Assembly (NCBI RefSeq): GCF_020176955.2
Contig: NZ_JAIUCZ020000001.1
Coordinates: 62,001-126,000, forward strand
Reading direction: 5' to 3'
Length of the DNA: 64,000 nt
Source of the DNA: Nocardia sp. alder85J
GTDB taxonomy: Bacteria > Actinomycetota > Actinomycetes > Mycobacteriales > Mycobacteriaceae
Position 1 is the first letter of the stretch, and every line of letters starts with the position of its first letter. Both the position numbers and the translations under genes were made by a program. This document shows, piece by piece, positions 58,073 to 64,000 of the stretch. Below the pieces are notes generated by a model. That model was not told the origin of the DNA. It did not search any database and saw only the letters and a list, made by a program, of their open reading frames with translations.

Positions 58073-58377
58073 CAGGCGGGCTCCCCGGCGATCATCCGGA
58101 CCGAGCTCATGTCCAGGGTGTCCGAGGTGGCGCCGAAATCGCCGTTGCGGGTGCGCACCCCGATCTCCTTGATCAGGCTGTCGATATCGCCGTCGACCTC
58201 GTAGGTGGTCAGGTACTCCGGGCGCTTCTCCGTGCCGCCGACCGGGCGCAGCCGGATCCGGGTGGCCGACGTGACTGCCGGGATCTTCAGCATGTCGGGG
58301 ATGTGCTCCCCTGTGTACCACTCGTTGAACTCGTCCTCTTTGCCCACGGTAGGAGAGGCGAAGACAAGGAACTGCAT
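58072..58377 (-). CDS. EthD/dimeric alpha-beta barrel-like protein, 101 aa
   Basis: A ferredoxin-like fold: MQFLVFASPTVGKEDEFNEWYTGEHIPDMLKIPAV, then RIRLRPVGGTEKRPEYLTTYEVDGDIDSL. The EWYxxEHIPDML pattern is typical of EthD-like and DUF4286-type small proteins found in catabolic operons; some bind or isomerise pathway intermediates. A strong GGAGGGAG precedes the ATG at 58377. It is the first gene of the two-gene unit and lies downstream of a palindromic site at 58408. Confidence 0.85.
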   Translation of the reverse strand: MQFLVFASPTVGKEDEFNEWYTGEHIPDMLKIPAVTSATRIRLRPVGGTEKRPEYLTTYEVDGDIDSLIKEIGVRTRNGDFGATSDTLDMSSVRMIAGEPA

Positions 58378-58407
58378 GGGGTTCTCCCTCCAGCAACGTC
58401 GCCGAAT

Positions 58408-58421
58408 AGGGCATATGCCCT
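58408..58421. promoter_or_regulatory. AGGGCATATGCCCT palindrome upstream of the EthD-hydrolase pair
   Basis: A perfect 14-base palindrome, flanked by CGAA on the left and TTCG on the right, making an imperfect 24-base symmetric site. It is 31 bases upstream of the EthD-like start and 137 bases before the transporter gene; it is a strong operator candidate. No regulator gene is adjacent. Confidence 0.55.
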
Positions 58422-58557
58422 GTTCGGATACGCTACTTGCCGTCGATGAGAATCTCAATACGCGTAGAAGCAAACGGCAATCTCGCACCTGGTTCGACCA
58501 GGTCCGCGGCGACCCGGCCGAGGCCCGGAACGCGGAGGTCGCGCCGGTAGCTGTTGA

Positions 58558-59489
58558 ATGAGCGCGACGATCAACGAGGAGGTGGCCACCGTGGTGAGCC
58601 GAGGTCGACCGGCAGTGCCCGGCATGTTGCTGGCGGTCCTGGCGCTGTTGTCGGCACTGGCCCCCTTCTCCATCGACATGTACCTGCCGGCGTTCACCCG
58701 GCTGGCGGCCGACCTGCACACCAGCGCGGCGAGCGTGCAGCTGACCCTCACCACCTTCCTGATCGGCCTGGCGCTCGGGCAGCTGGTGATCGGCCCGCTG
58801 TCGGACCGGCTCGGCCGCCGCCGCCCGCTGCTGCTCGGCAGCCTCGTCGCCCTGCTGGCGACCCTGGCCTGTGCCCTGGCGCCGAACATCTGGGTGCTGA
58901 CGGCGGGCCGCTTCGTCCAGGGCTGCACCGGCGCGGCGGGCATCGTGATCAGCCGCGCGGTCGCCGCCGACCGCACCTCCGGCGCCCGTTCGTGATCCAG
59001 AACGTCCTGGGCCTGTCGACCACCCAGTACACGATCGTCTTCGCGGCCAACGCCCTCGGCATGGTCGTCGTCGGCGCGCTCGCGGCCCGCCTCACCACCC
59101 GGATCCGCGCGCAGACCCTGCTGACCGTCGGCCAGTCCGCCATGCTCGGCTTCGGCGCCCTCGTCCTGATCCTGCTGCTGATCCACGCCCCCGCCACCGC
59201 GGTCCTGCCCGCCCTGTTCCTCCAGGTCTGCGTCTTCCCCCTGATCGCGGGCAACGCCACCGCCCTGGCCGTCGCCCGCGCCCCGCACGCCAAGGGCACC
59301 GCGAGCGCCCTGATGGGCGCCCTGCAATTCACCCTCGGCGCCCTGGTCTCGCCCCTGGTCGGCCTCGGCGGCCCGGCCACCGGCCTCCCCATGGCCGGCA
59401 CGGTCGTCGCCGGCGCGACCCTGGGCCTGGCCGCCCGCCTGCTCCCGTCCCGCACCCCCACCCCGGATCCGGCTCCCGTCACCGGCTGA
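58558..59489 (+). pseudogene. Bcr/CflA-type MFS drug transporter with internal deletion
   Basis: The first part reads as a normal N-terminus: LAPFSIDMYLPAFTRLA, VQLTLTTFLIGLALGQLVIGPLSDRLGRRRPLLLG and VLTAGRFVQGCTGAAG, ending ADRTSG. Directly after this, in another frame, comes FVIQNVLGLSTTQYTIVFAANALGM, the middle of the same family, followed by a normal C-terminal half. The segment in between, roughly 100 residues (TM5, TM6 and the central loop), is missing together with the frame. The junction lies near 58985. Translation from 58558 stops at 58995. Confidence 0.85.
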
Positions 59490-59590
59490 GCGGCGCGGAC
59501 CGGCGCTGATCGAGTATCGGACCCACCGGCCGGCGCGAACTCGGACCCGCATGCGGGCCGGGGCAGTCGACAGTGATGTGCTATCTCATC

Positions 59591-59697
59591 CCGGATCGGC
59601 GATTCGACAGCAAATATCCGGCGCTGCGCCGGTATCGGCGGCTCATCCGGACTGGCGATTCGACAGCAGACGTCCGGCGCGGTGCCGGGATCGGCGG
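59591..59697. repeat. 56-bp-period tandem duplication
   Basis: Bases 59591-59641 and 59647-59697 match at about 43 of 51 positions (core GGCGATTCGACAGCA). The right copy overlaps the 3' end of the small membrane-protein gene (59643-59996), so the left copy looks like a duplicated gene end, now diverging. Other parts of 59490-59642 hold no gene. Confidence 0.6.
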
Positions 59698-59996
59698 AGT
59701 GCGGGCCGCGCGCGCCCCGAGCGGTCGGCGATCGTCCGGGCCACCACGGCCCAGCCGATCAGCACCGGGCCGAGCGCCGGCAGGTCGCGCGGATGCAGCA
59801 GCGCGGCCAGCAGCAGGAACAGGGCCGCCATCGTCACCAGCGCGATATCGCGCGGGGAGCGGGTGGCCACCGATTGCGGTGACGGATCGTCGACGCCACC
59901 GCGCCGGGTCGTCCGGTCCAGCCCGAACGCCATCGAGACCAGCACGATCGCATACCCGCCGAGCAGGACCGTCTCGACCGCCGGCTCGCCGGTCAC
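59643..59996 (-). CDS. Small membrane protein, 117 aa
   Basis: Two hydrophobic segments are evident: AVETVLLGGYAIVLVSMAFG near the N-terminus and DIALVTMAALFLLLAALLHP plus ALGPVLIGWAVVARTI. The loop between them is charged (DRTTRRGGVDDPSPQSVATRSP). No family is recognised. A GTG at 59996 starts the frame, with no strong ribosome site. The Arg-rich C-terminus (RPALRRSRHRAGRLLSNRQSG) lies in the tandem duplication and may be an extension of the original protein. Confidence 0.55.
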   Translation of the reverse strand: MTGEPAVETVLLGGYAIVLVSMAFGLDRTTRRGGVDDPSPQSVATRSPRDIALVTMAALFLLLAALLHPRDLPALGPVLIGWAVVARTIADRSGRARPALRRSRHRAGRLLSNRQSG

Positions 59997-60315
59997 CGCC
60001 GCGCCTCGCTGATCCGTGCCCGTGATCTGTTCCGCCGAATCACCCTCGACCTCCGGTTGGAAGAAGTTCCCGTCGGCACCTCGAGCATTAGCAACATTTC
60101 AGCAACCACTATTGCGGGCGGTTCCCGCGCGCGGGCTCAGGCGCGCCGATCGGATCCGGCGCGGCCCGGCCCGGATCGACAGGCGGCTCCCGTCCGGTGG
60201 CCGGTACCGGGTCATCGGCGCACAGAGCGCGGCGGCACCGATTTTCGACGATGCGCGGCGGAGATCCCGGGCCGGGTGGCGGCCGGGCGGCCGGCGTCGG
60301 CGCCTCGGATCCGCG
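59997..60315. other. Intergenic region, no gene recognised
   Basis: 319 bases between the membrane protein and GDSL genes. Open frames on the plus strand are arginine-rich and lack motifs or ribosome sites. No clear inverted repeat of more than 8 bases was seen. Confidence 0.4.
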
Positions 60316-61236
60316 TCAGCCGAGCGTGGCGACGACCTCGTCGGCGATCGCCTGTTCACCGGCGGCGTTGGGGTGCAGGGGGGCCAGGGCCGGGGAGGCG
60401 AAGGACGGGATCAGGCCGTTGATCCACTGGCGGTCGGGGGTCTGGCACATGTCGTGGCCCACGCTGGGGGTAGCGGTGTCGACGTAGCGGTCGCCGTGGC
60501 GGGTGGCCGCGGTGCGCAGCACGTCGTTGAGGCGGCCGAGGACGCTGTTCAGGTAGTCGACGTCGGCAGGCCAGGCCGGCTGTTGCGGGCAGCCGCCGGG
60601 CGGCGCGGCGGTCGGGTAGCCGACGATCACGACCGTGGCCAGCGGCGCGCGGGCATGGATGTCGTCGAGTGCGCGATCGTAGCCGGGGGCCAGGGCGGCC
60701 AGCCGCTCGCCCATGCCGTCGCGGCCGTCGGCGGTGTACTGCTCGGTGCACGAGTGGCCGTGCGGCTGCGGCAGCGCGTTGAAGCAGGCCAGCGCCTGGG
60801 CGGCGAGCCCGATGTCGTTGCCGCCCATGGTCATCGTGACCAGGGTGGTGTCGGGGGTGAGCGAATCGAACTGCGGCGCGGACGATCCGGCGCTGCCGGA
60901 GATCGCGGGCTGCGCGTCATGCAGATCGGTGAGCGTGGCGCCGCCGCAGGTCGCGTCGCGGAAGCTGGTGGCGTGCAGTTGCGCCGCGACCACTTTCGGA
61001 TAGTTCAGCTCCGACTGGAAGCAGGCGCTCACGTCGTGCTCGGGGAACACCCCCGAGCCGGCGGCGAACGAATCACCCAGTGCCACATAGTGGATGTCGC
61101 TGTCCGCGGTGGCGGCGGCGCTCACCGCGGAGCCACCGAACGTCGCCGCGACGCCGCTGCCCAGCAGCAGCGCCGAGGCCGCCGCGGCGTGCGCCCAGCG
61201 CTGCGGCAGCCGTTCTGTCTTGTCGTGCATCCGCAT
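60316..61236 (-). CDS. Secreted SGNH/GDSL hydrolase, 306 aa
   Basis: Block I is YVALGDSFAAG with nucleophile Ser56; the oxyanion GGND occurs in VTMTMGGNDIG; block V with the His is LAPLHPNAAGEQAIAD near the C-terminus. A signal peptide is present (MRMHDKTERLPQRWAHAAAA, then a hydrophobic core, cut near VSA-AAT). Several cysteines in the mature part suggest disulfides, as in the Streptomyces scabies esterase group. It would be an extracellular esterase or lipase. ATG codons at 61236 and 61230 both fit the ribosome site AGGGA. The region 61237-61318 to the mftR stop has no gene. Confidence 0.9.
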   Translation of the reverse strand: MRMHDKTERLPQRWAHAAAASALLLGSGVAATFGGSAVSAAATADSDIHYVALGDSFAAGSGVFPEHDVSACFQSELNYPKVVAAQLHATSFRDATCGGATLTDLHDAQPAISGSAGSSAPQFDSLTPDTTLVTMTMGGNDIGLAAQALACFNALPQPHGHSCTEQYTADGRDGMGERLAALAPGYDRALDDIHARAPLATVVIVGYPTAAPPGGCPQQPAWPADVDYLNSVLGRLNDVLRTAATRHGDRYVDTATPSVGHDMCQTPDRQWINGLIPSFASPALAPLHPNAAGEQAIADEVVATLG

Positions 61237-61318
61237 TCGATCCCTGCCCCTTCGTCCGGTCCGGCCCGTGCAGTATGCCGAATATGCAGGTCCGGGCTCC
61301 AGGTCCCACAGAGATTTC

Positions 61319-61960
61319 TCAGTGTCGCCCGAGCTTTTTCTCATCCAGGGGTCTGGCGCCGAGGGTCGTGTCGTCGAAGCCGGCCTGCAGGGCGCGCAGC
61401 GCGGCGTCGAGGTAGACGGTGAGGTCGCCCTCGGCCTCGACCACCCAGCGATCGTAGGCGGCCCGGCACACCGCGAGGGTGGCGCGGCCGACGGCGAGCG
61501 CGGTCAGCGAGTCCGGTGAGCCGCCGGTGCGGGCGGCGACGAATTCGCTGATCGCGCGTTCCCAGGCGTCGTAGTGCACGGCCGCGCTGGCGGCCAGTTC
61601 CGGCACCGAGCCGAGCAGGCCGACGCGGGCGCGCAGTTCCGGCACGTCCTCGGCGCTGTAGCTGTTGGCGGTGAGCACCGCGCGGTGCACCGACGCCATC
61701 ACCGGCAGGTCGGGCGGCGACTCCGCCAGCAGGGTGCGGATGGTCTGCACCTCCTGGTCGAACTCGTTCAGCAGCACGGCCGCCTTCGACTCGAAATAGC
61801 GGAAGAAGGTGCGGGTGCTGACCCCGGCCGCGGTCGCGATCTGGTCGACCGTGGTCTCCTCGAAGCCCTGCTCGGCGAACAGCCGCAGCGCGATGAGCTC
61901 CAGGTTGCGGTTGCTCGTCCGCCGAGGGCGGCCGCGCGGACCGGGTCTTGTTTCTGTCAC
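61319..61960 (-). CDS. mftR: MftR, mycofactocin system TetR regulator, 213 aa
   Basis: The N-terminal helix-turn-helix (RNLELIALRLFAEQGFEETTVDQIATAAGVSTRTFFRYFESKAAVLL) is that of TetR proteins, with the FFRYF block of the MftR group. It is divergent from mftA, separated by 61 bases, as in mycobacteria. MftR has been shown to repress mft expression and to release DNA when long-chain acyl-CoA is bound. Start is the GTG at 61960. The operator candidate GTCAC-GTC-GTGAC overlaps this start codon, so autorepression is likely. Confidence 0.93.
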   Translation of the reverse strand: MTETRPGPRGRPRRTSNRNLELIALRLFAEQGFEETTVDQIATAAGVSTRTFFRYFESKAAVLLNEFDQEVQTIRTLLAESPPDLPVMASVHRAVLTANSYSAEDVPELRARVGLLGSVPELAASAAVHYDAWERAISEFVAARTGGSPDSLTALAVGRATLAVCRAAYDRWVVEAEGDLTVYLDAALRALQAGFDDTTLGARPLDEKKLGRH

Positions 61961-61968
61961 GTCGTGAC
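61956..61968. promoter_or_regulatory. GTCAC-GTC-GTGAC palindrome, MftR operator candidate
   Basis: Perfect 5-base arms around GTC, overlapping the mftR start codon and 53 bases from mftA. Both divergent genes could be controlled by one site. The remainder of 61969-62021 contains AAGGAAAAGGAG, the mftA ribosome site. Confidence 0.5.
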
Positions 61969-62021
61969 ATTATCTTACGAAGAGAAGGAAGTTGTCGTTA
62001 CCGAAGGAAAAGGAGTCACTC

Positions 62022-62120
62022 ATGGGTGAGAACACGGTCGATCAGTCCACCGAGCTGCTCGTCGCCGACGATCTGCTGGTCGAAGAGGTGTCGATCGACG
62101 GAATGTGCGGTGTCTACTGA
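62022..62120 (+). CDS. mftA: MftA, mycofactocin precursor peptide, 32 aa
   Basis: The 32-residue peptide has the acidic leader (STELLVADDLLVEEVS) and the invariant C-terminus IDGMCGVY. In mycofactocin biosynthesis MftC decarboxylates the final Tyr oxidatively and cross-links it to the preceding Val; MftE then releases the dipeptide. The ATG at 62022 has AAGGAG seven bases upstream. It overlaps mftB by 11 bases. The gene is too short for routine frame finding. Confidence 0.96.
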   Translation: MGENTVDQSTELLVADDLLVEEVSIDGMCGVY

Positions 62121-62436
62121 GTTGACCGCCGCCGCGGGCGCTGCCCCGGCGGCGCCCGCCCCGTTCGATCTCGAGGCCGCCTGGCAGGTGTCGGAGCTGG
62201 TGTCCATCCGGCCCGAGCGGTTCGGCGCGATGCTCTATCACTTCGGGAACCGGCGGTTGTCCTTTCTGAAGAACCGCACTCTGTTCGCGGTCCTGCAAGG
62301 TCTGGCCACGGCCGACAGTGCCCGCGCCGCCTGCCTGGCGGCCGGCCTCACCGAAGCCGACCTGCCCGTCTACCGCACCGCCCTCGCCGCCCTCGCGGCC
62401 TCCGACATGATCCGGGAAAGGACCGATCCGCAGTGA
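62110..62436 (+). CDS. mftB: MftB, mycofactocin peptide chaperone, 108 aa
   Basis: A PqqD-like RiPP recognition element: FDLEAAWQVSELVSIRPERFGAMLYHFGNRRLSFLKN, then three helices. It binds the MftA leader and presents the core to MftC. The first codon is taken as the GTG at 62110 (inside mftA); a TTG at 62122 is an alternative. The last four bases overlap the mftC start. Confidence 0.94.
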   Translation: MSTELTAAAGAAPAAPAPFDLEAAWQVSELVSIRPERFGAMLYHFGNRRLSFLKNRTLFAVLQGLATADSARAACLAAGLTEADLPVYRTALAALAASDMIRERTDPQ

Positions 62437-63638
62437 CCGCTACCCCGCTGCCCCTGGTCGAGCAGTTCCAATACGGGCTCGAATCGCCCATCTGCCTGAC
62501 CTGGGAACTGACCTACGCCTGCAACCTGTCCTGCGTGCACTGCCTGTCCAGCTCGGGCCGGCGCGACCCGCGCGAACTGACCACCGCCGAATGCAAGGCG
62601 CTGATCGACGAGTTCGAGCGGATGCAGGTGTTCTACGTCAACATCGGCGGCGGGGAACCGACCGTGCGATCGGACTTCTGGGAGCTGGTCGACTACGCGA
62701 CCGCGCACCATGTCGGAGTCAAGTTCTCCACCAACGGTATTCGCATCACCGACGAGGCCGCCCGCAAGGTCGCGAGCAACAGCTACGTCGACGTGCAGAT
62801 CTCGCTGGACGGCGCCACCGCGGAGATCAACGACGCGGTGCGTGGGGCGGGCTCGTACGCCACCTCCATGCGGGCGCTGGAACGGCTGGCCGCCGCGGGC
62901 AAGCGCGACATGAAGCTGTCGGTCGTGATGACCCGGCACAATGTCGCCCAGCTCGACGAGTTCGCCGCGATCGCCGACCGCTACGGCGCCCAGCTGCGGC
63001 TGACCCGGCTGCGCCCGTCCGGCCGCGGCGCCGACGTGTGGGACGACCTGCACCTGCTGCCCGGCCAGCAGCGCGAGCTGTACGACTGGCTGCTCGGCAA
63101 CGGCGAGCGGGTGCTGACCGGCGACTCGTTCTTCCACCTCGCGGGCTACGGCGAATCGCTGCCCGGCCTGAACCTGTGCGGCGCCGGCCGAGTGGTGTGC
63201 CTGGTGGATCCGGTCGGCGACGTGTACGCCTGCCCGTTCGCCATCCACGACAACTTCCTGGCCGGAAACGTGCGCACCCCCGGCGGTTTCGAGAAGGTCT
63301 GGCGGGAGTCGGAGCTGTTCACCGACCTGCGCCGCCCGCAGACCGGTGGCGCCTGCGCCTCCTGCTCGGCCTACGACAGCTGCCGCGGCGGCTGCATGGC
63401 GGCCAAGTTCTTCACCGGCCTGCCGCTGGACGGACCGGACCCGGAATGCGTTCGCGGACACGGCGAATCGGCGCTGGCCGGCGCCGATCGCGCCGAGGCG
63501 CCCAAGCCGACCGGTGATCACTCGCACCGCGGCAAGAAGGTCACCCTGGGCCTGCCCGGGATGCCGCAGCGCGCCTGCGACGAGAACCCGCTGGCCGATT
63601 TCGCCGCGCCGCTGGCCGATTCCGGCGCTCGGCGGTGA
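62433..63638 (+). CDS. mftC: MftC, mycofactocin radical SAM maturase, 401 aa
   Basis: The radical SAM motif is Cys30-x3-Cys34-x2-Cys37 in TYACNLSCVHCLSS. The C-terminal SPASM domain provides cysteines for auxiliary 4Fe-4S clusters: LCGAGRVVCLVDPVGDVYAC, then GGACASCSAYDSCRGGCMAAKF. MftC oxidatively decarboxylates the C-terminal Tyr of MftA and then forms the Val-Tyr carbon-carbon bond. The tail after the last SPASM Cys is about 65 residues, as in actinobacterial MftC. The start is the GTG overlapping mftB. The usual next gene, mftD, is not present. Confidence 0.96.
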   Translation: MTATPLPLVEQFQYGLESPICLTWELTYACNLSCVHCLSSSGRRDPRELTTAECKALIDEFERMQVFYVNIGGGEPTVRSDFWELVDYATAHHVGVKFSTNGIRITDEAARKVASNSYVDVQISLDGATAEINDAVRGAGSYATSMRALERLAAAGKRDMKLSVVMTRHNVAQLDEFAAIADRYGAQLRLTRLRPSGRGADVWDDLHLLPGQQRELYDWLLGNGERVLTGDSFFHLAGYGESLPGLNLCGAGRVVCLVDPVGDVYACPFAIHDNFLAGNVRTPGGFEKVWRESELFTDLRRPQTGGACASCSAYDSCRGGCMAAKFFTGLPLDGPDPECVRGHGESALAGADRAEAPKPTGDHSHRGKKVTLGLPGMPQRACDENPLADFAAPLADSGARR

Positions 63639-63897
63639 ATCATGGCTCGTCCCTCCGGCTCCACCACTGTCCTGTCCGTGACCGCCGCCGCCACCCTCGC
63701 GGGTTCCGGTGCGGCACTGGACAGTTCGGCAGCGGTGCTGTCGAACCTGGTGGCGCCGGGGAGACGGCCGTGAACAGCTCCGCATGCGCCACGAACGGCG
63801 CTGCCCGGCCGGTGAACGAAGCTGCCCGGTCCGGTGTCCCGGCAGTCGATCGCCCGGTGCCCGGCACCACCGCGGCACCGCTCACCGGACGCCGATC
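63639..63897. other. mftC-mftE gap where mftD is normally found
   Basis: The 259 bases contain two short frames: an ATG-started 43-residue peptide at 63643 (MARPSGSTTVLSVTAAATLAG) and a GTG-started 43-residue peptide at 63771. Neither resembles MftD, an FMN-dependent deaminating oxidase of about 390 residues with a TIM barrel. No MftD motif could be found in any frame. The segment is Ala/Pro-rich and may be deletion residue or a small unknown gene. Confidence 0.6.
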
Positions 63898-64000
63898 ATG
63901 ACGCTGCTCGCCGACCTGACCTGGACCGATGTGCGTGACCGCGCGGCCGCCGGTGCCCTGCTGGCGGTGCCGATCGGCGCCACCGAGCAGCACGGCCCGC
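63898..64000 (+). CDS. mftE: MftE, mycofactocin peptidase (creatininase family), partial
   Basis: The visible 34 residues read LLADLTWTDVRDRAAAGALLAVPIGATEQHGP, the N-terminus of creatininase-fold metallopeptidases; GATEQHGP contains the first metal ligands (Glu and His). MftE cleaves the MftC product from the rest of MftA. The ATG at 63898 starts the frame; the gene runs off the right edge of the window. Confidence 0.92.
   Translation, partial: MTLLADLTWTDVRDRAAAGALLAVPIGATEQHGP

Noticed and set aside
1..64000. tRNA, rRNA or known riboswitch
   Set aside because: No cloverleaf with a TTCGA-type loop and CCA-like end, and no conserved riboswitch core, was recognised on either strand by eye; a covariance-model scan would be decisive.

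Overview
The window is very GC-rich, densely packed DNA from an actinobacterium, most likely Nocardia or a close relative in the Mycobacteriales. The basis is a mycofactocin biosynthesis locus, a mycofactocin-coupled short-chain dehydrogenase (SDR), an F420-type LLM oxidoreductase, a 13E12-type HNH endonuclease, GTG/TTG starts and many 1-4 base gene overlaps. No rRNA, tRNA, CRISPR array or insertion sequence was seen.

Region 1 (1-12.5 kb) is a divergent catabolic locus. Leftward: TauD-type dioxygenase, SDR, mycofactocin-coupled SDR, 3Fe-4S ferredoxin, cytochrome P450, then after a perfect 19-bp hairpin a DUF35-aldolase fusion, an alpha/beta hydrolase and DoxX. Rightward: aldehyde dehydrogenase, class III CoA-transferase, an HMG-CoA-synthase-like/OB protein and a thiolase. 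Read together: hydroxylation (P450), mycofactocin-dependent alcohol oxidation, aldehyde oxidation, CoA activation, carbon-carbon cleavage. The substrate is unknown; a terpenoid or other alicyclic/alkyl compound is plausible.

Region 2 (12.8-23.1 kb) holds a secreted carboxylesterase, an FCD-type GntR regulator, and genes resembling 4-oxalomesaconate (gallate/protocatechuate meta-cleavage) catabolism: DUF1932 dehydrogenase, RraA-like aldolase, PrpF-like tautomerase, extradiol dioxygenase, aromatic-acid MFS importer, then a tannase-family lipoprotein. AATTGT/ACAATT-like palindromes stand before four of its transcription units.

Region 3 (23-30.6 kb) is mixed: SLOG-like protein, amidase, a decayed Rpn-like gene, DUF222/HNH protein, DUF218 membrane protein and two related secreted glycine-rich proteins.

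Region 4 (30.9-46 kb) is catabolic DNA with damage. An ABC ATPase is followed by a permease fused by a junction to the tail of a fumarylacetoacetate-hydrolase-like gene. Next come an intact VOC/hydrolase/GlcG/MetE-like operon, a frameshifted aldehyde dehydrogenase, lhgO, an amidohydrolase, a TPP enzyme lacking its middle domain, an LDH2-type dehydrogenase, and a patch of remnants (PIN toxin, hydrolase, nitrilase, truncated UbiD).

Region 5 (46-58.4 kb) is a long leftward cluster under TetR and/or LacI regulators: CitE-like lyase, SDR, LLM oxidoreductase, 6-oxocamphor-hydrolase-like crotonase, CoA-transferase, Rieske oxygenase with a small partner, and a second TauD-SDR pair resembling the one in region 1. 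A separate hydrolase/EthD-like pair follows.

Region 6 (58.5-64 kb) has a Bcr/CflA-type transporter with an internal deletion, a small membrane protein, a GDSL esterase, and the start of the mycofactocin locus: mftR, mftA, mftB, mftC, then mftE, with no mftD in its usual place. The cofactor locus is about 57 kb from the mycofactocin-coupled SDR. The repeated in-gene deletions could be real decay or assembly collapse; sequence alone cannot decide.
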